A stretch of DNA of 64,000 nt. It comes from Diphasiastrum complanatum (Eukaryota; Streptophyta; Lycopodiopsida; Lycopodiales; Lycopodiaceae). The notes below the pieces were generated by a model. The model had not been told where the DNA came from. It saw only the letters and a program-made list of their open reading frames with translations, and did not search any database. The stretch spans positions 49,745,399 to 49,809,398 of the forward strand of contig CM055104.1 of assembly GCA_029204225.1 (NCBI GenBank), written 5' to 3'. The translations under genes and the position numbers were made by a program. Shown here piece after piece: positions 57,365 to 64,000 of this stretch; the stretch's first letter is position 1, and each line of letters opens with the position of its first letter.

Positions 57365-58300
57365 CTATTGTGAGATTATTTCGGTGATATAAAACAAAGA
57401 TTCTTGTACAAGCCAACTTTCTACAATGCTACCTTCTGGCCTTGCCTTTTGTCTCACAAAGCCCTTCAAAACTTTCATAAAGCGCTCAAGGTAGAACATC
57501 CATCTCATGTGCACAGGTCCTGCAATTGATACTTCTTTGACCAAATGCACTAGAAGATGAAATTGAATATCCAAAAAGGAAGTTGGAAAATCTCTTTCCA
57601 ACAAACATACCATTTCGATCATTTGGATTCTCATGGAATCCAATTCACTATTTTTTATTTCTTTTGAGGAAATCCACCTGCAAGATTGATAGTACATTAG
57701 GTTGTTTAACACATAAAAATATTGAAATAACACATATTTATACAAGTGCTTAAAAAAATATACAAACCTAATCATCAATGACAAATTGTAACGCGTATTT
57801 CGTACGTCATCGTTGAATAGACCTCAAATAGAAAGTGGAAGTATGAATTGCAACATCTTATGCAACAAGCACAACTGGCCATGTGGACCAAGTTGACGCT
57901 TGAACGTTAAAAGGATTTATGCCATCCATAGCAAGGCCAAATCTCAAATTACGAGGTTCATTTTTTAACTCGGGCCATTGGTCTTCAATATGTTTCCATG
58001 CAGGTGAATCACTTGGTACTCATATCACATCATCCGTAGATCGATTTTTGACATGCCAATCTATTAGTTGTGCCAAAGGTTTACATCAAAAAAAACGTTG
58101 CAATCATGGGATAATTGAAAAATGTCGTAACACTTTTCATGGCACTTTATCCCCTTGTATGTCTTCTCGAAAATGTGAAGCGTTACACATTGGCCATTGA
58201 AGCTTTTCTGAATGCTCACCTCTATATAGAACATGGTCTTCTTGACATGCATGTATTGTGTCGTAATCCATTCCAAGCATGGTCATCATCTTTCATGCTT
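57365..58300 (-). pseudogene. CACTA transposase (TNP2/Transposase_21 and DUF4218) remnant
   Basis: The minus strand, right to left, has TNP2 words: GMDYDTIHACQED near 58270, HVKNRSTDDVI near 58050, SPAWKHIEDQWPELKNEPRN near 58000, RFGLAMDGINPF near 57940 and TWSTWPVVL near 57890. After a deletion comes the DUF4218-type segment (EMVCLLERDFPTSFLDIQFH, LVKEVSIAGPVHMRWMFYLE, FMKVLKGFVRQKARPEGSI), which is open from 57784 to 57365. Stops in the TNP2 part and the missing middle (catalytic region) mean no transposase is made. Confidence 0.85.
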
Positions 58301-58656
58301 CTTTTTTGTGTTTTAGGTATCACATTTTCTTTCGGAAGTATTCGATGCAACAACCTAAAAAACGAGCAATGTGAGTTGTTAGAAAAGAAAAAAAATTAAC
58401 TTAATGTAAACTCGCTATAAAGTATAGTAGTTGTGTTATGCATTAAGTACCCGAATAAGGATGTCACGCTACGATCACTCCATTTGTATGTTGCTTGAAG
58501 GTTTAGAATAAGAATTGATGTAGCTAGTCTCAAAATGGATGCTCCAGGATATAGAGGATGTCTGCCTCCTTGCACAACAGTCAATTTTATTTTCTACTTC
58601 ATTTCAATATATTAGGTTTTATTATAATGTATTGTATCTTTATGAATGTAGTAATC

Positions 58657-59651
58657 ATGTCGGGGTCAGGCAGTGGTGAAAGCTTGGGAGACTATGTTAA
58701 AAATTTATATGAATCATTAACTCCTGAGCAAAAAGCAGAACTACAAAGTATGCTTAGCCGAGATGAGGGTGGTCCATCACAAGCGGCCGCGGCTCCCACC
58801 CCCACCGAAGAGTCATCCACAAATCCTTATTATGACGTGGATCCTCAAGGTAATAATATTGCCAATAGAAAAGTGAGAGTGGTTTTGGACCGGCTCTATT
58901 CTTTATGCCAATGCCATTTTGACGACAAATTGTTTAGTAAATGGTCCGAACAACCTGCCGCCGATAAACGATGGGTTATTGGTGTCCTTCGTGACGAATT
59001 CCAACAAGAAGAGAAATTCGAGGAGAAGGCAATTCATAAGCATATGAGCTTATGGATTAGGCACCATCGTGATATGGCACAACGAGCTTATAGGGACGAG
59101 CAATCCAAGCTCTCCTGGTGTTCAAGAAATGATTGGAACCGTGTAAAAGCGGATGAACGAACACCAGATAAATACAAGATTCAGAAAGATGTTGCAGCCG
59201 CTAGGATGCATGGGATAGGCAATCCTAGGTTGGGCTTGAGCGGAAAGGCAGGATTGCAAGCAAGCATGGTAAGTGAACTTACACTACTCTTATAGTTTAT
59301 CTTTGATTTCATATGCTTTTATTTTATAATATGCATTATGACTAGCTGCTCTAACCTAACCCTAAATTAATTCCAACTTAAATTGAATGCATAGATAGTT
59401 GACGGACTATGGACGTCTGCCAACTAAGGAGGAATACGAATTTGCCTACAGGGAATCATACGACGCATTAGTCGACAAACTAAAGAGCGAGGGTCATCCT
59501 CCAAATGTAAGTACTAGTTTTTGTATTCATACTAATGTGGTTTGTATTTCGATGTCAATTTTATTTAATTTAATACGATCAAGTATTAAATATTAATGTA
59601 GTTTGTTTGCTTGTGTTCATGCAGACTGGACGTCATGACGATGATGAGTAG
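58657..59651 (+). CDS. Ptta/En/Spm-type transposon protein (Transposase_24-like), three exons, intact
   Basis: Exon 1 58657-59268, intron GTAAGT...ATAG, exon 2 59399-59506, intron GTAAGT...TGCAG, exon 3 59625-59651. The spliced frame is 248 residues without a stop. Ser/Gly-rich start (MSGSGSGESLGDYVKN), TPEQKAELQSML, an acidic Ala/Pro linker, then the conserved-looking core: VVLDRLYSLCQCHFDDKLFS, DKRWVIGVLRDEFQQE, IHKHMSLWIRHHRDMAQRAY. It closes with LPTKEEYEFAYRESYDALVD. These match the general pattern of plant Ptta/En/Spm transposase-associated proteins, which bind element ends rather than cut DNA. It is divergent to TNP2 inside the CACTA element. An ATG at 58642 in frame would add five residues. 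Confidence 0.75.
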
Positions 59652-60204
59652 ATTAGGTTTATAAATTTTAGTTGATGTTAGATCTAGAAAGACTCATGCA
59701 ACATTAAAGCACCAATATTGTAATACATTGATTGATATTATGAAAATATTATTATTGCAAATGATCGTGCTATATTCCCATTGCTTTTATATGTGCAATA
59801 TTCTTTTTTTAAAAATTGCAATGTCGAATTTAGAGATGTGGATTGACGTAATAACCAACTAAGAACTTAAAACCATTTGCAATGTCGGATTTCAAAACAA
59901 CAATCAATATCATATATAGAAATCTAAATGAAATTTATGATGTGCACAAAGCAATGCAATAAAGTATTGTTATTCATAATGGACATAAAGTAATGCAATA
60001 AAATATAAAATGAAAAGTAATTTAAGAATGAAAAGTACCTCATGCTTGGTTTGTTGTTTGATCCAAATGTTGAATGCAACTCAAAAATATTGTTTTAAAC
60101 ACAATTCACGAACATCGCTTCTCCAAGAACTCAACTCCAAGAACGGCCTGATAAAAATGTGCGTGCTATTTTTTACGCATTTTTTATTTTTTTTTTACTT
60201 TGGG
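59652..60204. other. CACTA internal noncoding
   Basis: AT-rich DNA after the stop at 59651; no further gene recognised before the subterminal repeats. Confidence 0.5.
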
Positions 60205-60560
60205 ACGTCGAAATCCGACATCCAAACGAGTCGGATAGACGTCGGACACACGTCAGACCTTTATCATTCTGTTAACAAACGTCAGATTTCGACGTGTATC
60301 TGAAACGTCGGAATCCGACATCCAAGTATGTATCGGATGGATATTGGATGGGCGTCAGACATCCGTCGGACAGTGCATCATTCTGTATTTACAGACGTCG
60401 ATATCCAACAAGATTTTTGAACGTCGCAATGCAACGTCCACGTCAGACCTTTTGCGACGTCTTTGGACATCGAACGTCGCATTGCGATGCCACGTCGGAC
60501 GTCATCCACGTGGGATTGTCTTTCATCGATTCGTCGCAAATCGCGGCGGGTGTTGTAGTG

Positions 60561-60850
60561 CCATGCACGTCAGATCTAGAGCTTGCATGTCAAATTTGAA
60601 GCTTGCATGTCATGCCATCTGTGGCCTATTGTCCATGCATGTCAGATCTAAAGCTTGCATGTCACACTTTGCATTGTCTAATGACCATGCATGTCACATC
60701 AGACTGTTGCATGTCAAGAATCTATGAACCCTCATGATTGCATGACTAGAATCTAAGAACCATCATGTTTGCATGTCAAGAATCTAAGACCCATTTGGAT
60801 TGCATGTCAAGAATCTAAGATCCAACATGATTGCATGTCAGAAAGATTAA
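60561..60850. repeat. GCATGTCA minisatellite flanking the CACTA element
   Basis: TTGCATGTCA or CATGCATGTCA recurs about every 25-40 bp, with spacers agatctagagc, atgccatctgtggcctattgtcc and agaatctaagaacccat. The same words occur left of the element at 55876-55955, so the CACTA element inserted into this array. Confidence 0.8.
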
Positions 60851-60945
60851 GACTTATGAAAAAATTTCTATGCTTTTGATAAGCTAGATATGGAATTAAG
60901 TTCATTGAATATGAACTAAGTCTATGTTAAGTTAACGTTCTTAAG

Positions 60946-61627
60946 TTGACCGTGATAGGCCGGTTTGGTACACCCAGAGAACTCATCTCTGACAGGGGTA
61001 CCCATTTCCTAAACAAAACTATCAAAGCCTTGACCGATCAGTTGACGATCAAGCACCGAAAAAGCACGCCCTACCACCTGCAAGCCAACGGTCAGGCTGA
61101 AAGCACGAACAAACAACTAGTGGGTATTCTAGGGAAAACCGTATCAGACCAATAGAGGGATTGAGACAAAAAACTATACTCGGCATTGTGGGCATATAAT
61201 GCCATCTATAAGACCAGTACCAACCACACGCTCTTTTTTCTAGTGTATGTCCAAGAATGTGTACTGCTAATAGAAATAGAACTCCCATCCTTGCGGTTTG
61301 CCATGAAGCACGACCTAGGAGAGAAAGAATCACCAAGACCTGGACGAGCATCGAATAGCTGCCCTAAATCACCAAGAAACTCACAAAAGATACATGAAGG
61401 AGATTCATGATAGGAACATGCGCGATTACCAGTTCAGGCAGGGGCAGTTAGTATTGTTCTGTGACGCTAGACACGAGTTGATGCCTCAAAAGTTGGGCCC
61501 ACGCTGGAACGGTCCATATGTAATAGTGAAACTGTATGAAAATAACACGGTTAAGCTGGCAGAGTTAAACGGTGAAATTTTTAAGCACCAAACCAATATA
61601 AACAAGATAAAAGCTTACCGTAGTTAA
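60946..61627 (+). pseudogene. Ty3/gypsy element L integrase
   Basis: Core: GTPRELISDRGTHFLNKTI near 60967, HRKSTPYHLQANGQAEST near 61053, then after a TAG near 61153 LWAYNAIYKTSTNHTLFF. C-terminus after a frameshift: FRQGQLVLFCDARHELMPQK near 61433, LGPRWNGPYVIVKLYENNTV near 61494, and a stop at 61627. N-terminal zinc region, RT and protease are not in the window; the element starts abruptly at about 60945, next to the minisatellite. Confidence 0.85.
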
Positions 61628-61847
61628 AGAGAAGCCGAAGTCACATGTACAGTACGTAACACCTTTTCATGTTCACCTTTTCAGGTATCAGAGTGAACGA
61701 CCTAGAAGCATCACGAATACTGGGAACACTCAGAGAATCAAAAGTAGCCCTAGTGACCTTGTACATATACGCTGAACGGAAGGGTGCGAAAAACCAAAAC
61801 AAAAATTCATAAAATCAAGAAAAATACAAAAAGATTATTGTTGTGAT

Positions 61848-62530
61848 ATGGAACTCACCCAAGAACTTGGGACGTATACGTTGAAGGTAGACGGAGCTTG
61901 CAGACATTCGAATAGAGAAGGTGCCATAGGAGCAATATTGCATAATCCCAATGGGACTGAACTAGCCAGTATAGGAGTCCTATTAGGGAAAGGATTCATG
62001 AACAACACTATCGAATACAAAGCCCTTCTAATCGGTCTACAAATGACCATGCAAGTCGTGCAAACTATAGGCAACCTCCGAATTATGGGGGATTCACAAC
62101 TCCTAATCCGAGGTATGACTGGCATATACTGACTCAAAAGCATGACCTTACAGGCCTATGCAATTGCCATCAACGAATATACTAGAGAGTTTTCCCACAT
62201 CGAATGGATGCATATTCCATGAGCACAGAACCAACGTGCTGATAGTCTAGTTGCGATAGCCTACGACCATGATCATTACTGGCAAAGTGAGCCAGGTAGG
62301 GTAGTCATTTCACCCATAACCATTGTTGCGGAGCTATGGACAGTCCTAAAAGCCCAAGTATGGTATGGAGTTCGGTGGATCAGAAGTCTGATAAACCAAG
62401 TAGGTCTAGAGAATCCCCAACTCCTAGCCCAATTACATCAGTTAGTGAGCCATGAACTATCTAGAACTTGTTTTAGGTCACACCATAGTAGCATAACCCA
62501 TGGGTTAATGCACACGGCCTAAGTACATAG
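61848..62530 (+). pseudogene. Second RNase H (archaeal-type, aRNH-like) of element L
   Basis: Follows integrase by about 220 bp. Reads YTLKVDGACRHSNREGAIGA near 61872 (first Asp), NNTIEYKALLIGLQMTMQ near 62002 (Glu), LRIMGDSQLLIRGMTG near 62079 (Asp) and AQNQRADSLVAIA near 62225 (last Asp). All four D-E-D-D metal ligands are present. This VDGA/EYKAL/GDSQL pattern is the RNase HI type acquired by Tat-lineage gypsy elements in addition to their own RNase H. Stops near 62132 and 62221 break it. A further 100 codons to about 62520 are open but unrecognised. Confidence 0.85.
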
Positions 62531-62569
62531 TAAAAACCCTACCCTAGCACGAACTTGACAAATACACAC

Positions 62570-62584
62570 GGAGGGGGAGAGGGG
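62570..62584 (+). other. Polypurine tract-like sequence in element L
   Basis: GGAGGGGGAGAGGGG followed by TGTAAAGG could be a polypurine tract and LTR start. The next ORF begins only 70 bp later, so it may instead be an internal tract. Confidence 0.4.
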
Positions 62585-62657
62585 TGTAAAGGTTTAAAGA
62601 TTTTTTGTACATTCAACACATTGTATATTCATGTATATAAATGCTAAAACACAGGTG

Positions 62658-63654
62658 ATGGAATTCCCTGCTGAGAATGGAAGACCCATAGAGCAGTAAT
62701 CAGTTCGACCAACGCCAGAGAAAACTGATGAGGTTCGTACTGAAGGAAAGATAGAGGACCGACATAGAAATCCAACGTTTGAAAGAAAATTTGAAGAAAC
62801 AAAAGAACCTACGAATCAGAGCCACTAACGAGCTGGTTAGCACCAATAAGGAACGAGATACCTGGAAGCAGAAGTACAATGACCTCAAGGAGGCTAATGA
62901 CAGACGACAGATAAGCCATAGGGAGGGATATAAAGGGCAGGAAAAGATCCTAGCCAACACCAAGGTGGAACTAGCGGCAACTGAAATTACCGTAGCCATG
63001 CTAGCTAGGCAGTTACATGAGTATCAGAGAAAAGAAGCTGCAAGAGGACCAATCAGGCCTCAGAGTTCCCGCAACCCTTTACCCGCTTACCCTGTGCACC
63101 GCAAGGAAATTTTGTCGGACAGTCTGTTCTACAAAAACTTCGATGCTTACAGTTTATATCTACCGCCCATGGAGTTTTCGCTAGATACCTAGGTTTTTGA
63201 GTTACGACCATCGACAAGTTCCGCCCTCAGATTCACATGGCCACTCATCCTAGGTAGTTTTGAAAACTACAAAGATTCCTATGAGAGCTTATGTAGGTTC
63301 TCAGTTGTTGTCGCGCACCAGAAAGCTGATATCATTAGATTGGCCGGCCACTATGCCTACTGCCTGCAGAATTGGTTATCACAACCTTGGGGCGCTAAGA
63401 CTAAACCCACCAAGATTCACCTTACCAAATGGTGGTACAACCCCAATGAGTCCATGGAGTCAGGAGCGAACCTAGCGCTGTACCTGCGGATGCGTGACAA
63501 AACTTCCAGGGAACGTAAAACCCTAAATGAGATGTTTTATTTTAAGTTCTTGGAAGGTGCCGATCCAGCCCTTGTGGATGTGGCAGAAGTGGACCCCAAT
63601 TACACCGGGAAGTTGAAAAACCAACGGATAGAAATGTGCAGGAATGCACTGTAA
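62658..63654 (+). pseudogene. Coiled-coil ORF downstream of the second RNase H, unrecognised
   Basis: ATG 62658 (MEFPAENGRPIE), a frameshift near 62695 and a stop near 62752. Then a long charged coiled coil (EIQRLKENLKKQKNL, STNKERDTWKQKYNDLKEAN). After an Arg/Pro-rich hinge and one stop near 63190, a globular-looking region follows: YKDSYESLCRFSVVVAHQKA, HYAYCLQNWLSQPW, TKIHLTKWWYNPNES and MRDKTSRERKTLNEMFYFKF, ending at 63654. About 330 codons in all, with few breaks. It could be gag-like or an extra ORF of element L; no zinc knuckle or retroviral gag motif is visible. Confidence 0.5.
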
Positions 63655-64000
63655 CCACCCACCTCACTATTATGCATCATACACTAGACACGGTATGGTG
63701 AGCATCTGTTGCAAGTCTCAATTTTCTATGCATACATCTTTATTGCATCTCTATAAAAACTCCGAGCTGCATTTGGATATTTGCTAATTTCAAGGGCATA
63801 AATCACTGTATAGACGCATAGTTGAGGGGGGGGGTGAGAAAGGAAAAAGTGGGAACAAAAATAGTGCAGTGGGGTGGGGAGTGACTCCATCGCCCAATGG
63901 GTAGGGCACAAAAGAAAAATATATATATATAAAAAAAAAAAAAACAGAAAAAGAGAGAGAAAGAAAGACTGAGAGAAAAAAGAGAAAAAAGAGAAAAAAG
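63655..64000. other. Noncoding 3' region with G- and A-rich tracts
   Basis: After the ORF comes gagggggggggtgag near 63823 and gtggggtggggag near 63872, then AT and AAAGAGAG tracts to the window end. Possibly a polypurine tract and LTR start of element L; not resolvable here. Confidence 0.4.

Larger units (their letters stand above)
55959..60560. mobile_element. CACTA (En/Spm) transposon, 4.6 kb
   Basis: The right end, read inward on the minus strand, is CACTACAACACCCGCCGCG. The left end CACAATAACATATCGCGC is a mutated version. Subterminal regions (about 55980-56160 and 60205-60545) are dense in (C/G)GACGT, ACGTC and TCCGACAT words, the usual transposase-binding type of repeat. Inside are TNP2 transposase remnants (minus), an intact Ptta/En/Spm-type gene (plus) and about 1 kb of microsatellites. 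TSD CCA, 3 bp as expected for CACTA. Confidence 0.85.

Overview
The window looks like nuclear DNA of a seed plant, probably an angiosperm with a repeat-rich genome. The evidence is: Ty1/copia and Ty3/gypsy elements primed by initiator Met-tRNA (TGGTATCAGAGC), a CACTA (En/Spm) transposon, plant-type GT..AG introns, a phytocyanin gene, and long CT/GA, GT and AT microsatellites. I cannot name the species. Almost everything is nested, decaying transposable elements. The only apparently intact host gene is a two-exon phytocyanin at about 50 kb (minus). An intact-looking three-exon Ptta/En/Spm-type gene sits inside the CACTA element.

Layout. 0.5-17 kb: a gypsy element (G1) carries a copia element (A) inside its integrase. 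A 12.5-kb inversion (4540 to about 17030) later cut through one LTR of A and one LTR of the next copia (C). The two halves of G1, of LTR A and of LTR C therefore lie in opposite orientations. Inside the inverted block G1 continues (minus) as its integrase C-terminus, a large extra ORF in the envelope position and a probable 3' LTR. That ORF is interrupted by copia D (7048-9950), which holds a MITE-like insert. 17-22.5 kb: copia C, nearly full length, minus. 22.5-28 kb: copia relic, LTR element H2 with an unrecognised ORF, gypsy G3. 28.1-33.8 kb: copia J interrupted by complete copia K (TSD AAATC), which lacks reverse transcriptase. 33.8-39.9 kb: copia A2, copia F (also lacking RT), a second extra-ORF protein with a coiled coil, and gypsy G2.

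40.1-41 kb (minus): a divergent histone H3-like pseudogene with a long basic and acidic C-terminal extension. 42.4-44.9 kb: a decayed host-like gene (X) split by H1, a short LTR element with perfect TSD ATAGA. 45-46.5 kb: an unrecognised multi-exon gene (Y, minus) with well-formed splice sites. 46.7-49 kb: copia M start and a degenerate CCTTTAA-rich satellite. 50 kb: phytocyanin. 51.2-55.2 kb: AT-rich DNA with almost no recognisable genes. 55.9-60.6 kb: CACTA element with TSD CCA, carrying a block of GA/GT microsatellites. 60.9-64 kb: gypsy L, in which integrase is followed by a second, archaeal-type RNase H and a coiled-coil ORF.

The strongest observations are the inversion, supported by reciprocal LTR junctions, an inverted 5-bp TSD and continuity of an interrupted integrase; the histone H3-like gene; the extra-ORF family seen twice near gypsy sequences; the short LTR element H with an unknown ORF; and the integrase-then-RNase H order in L.
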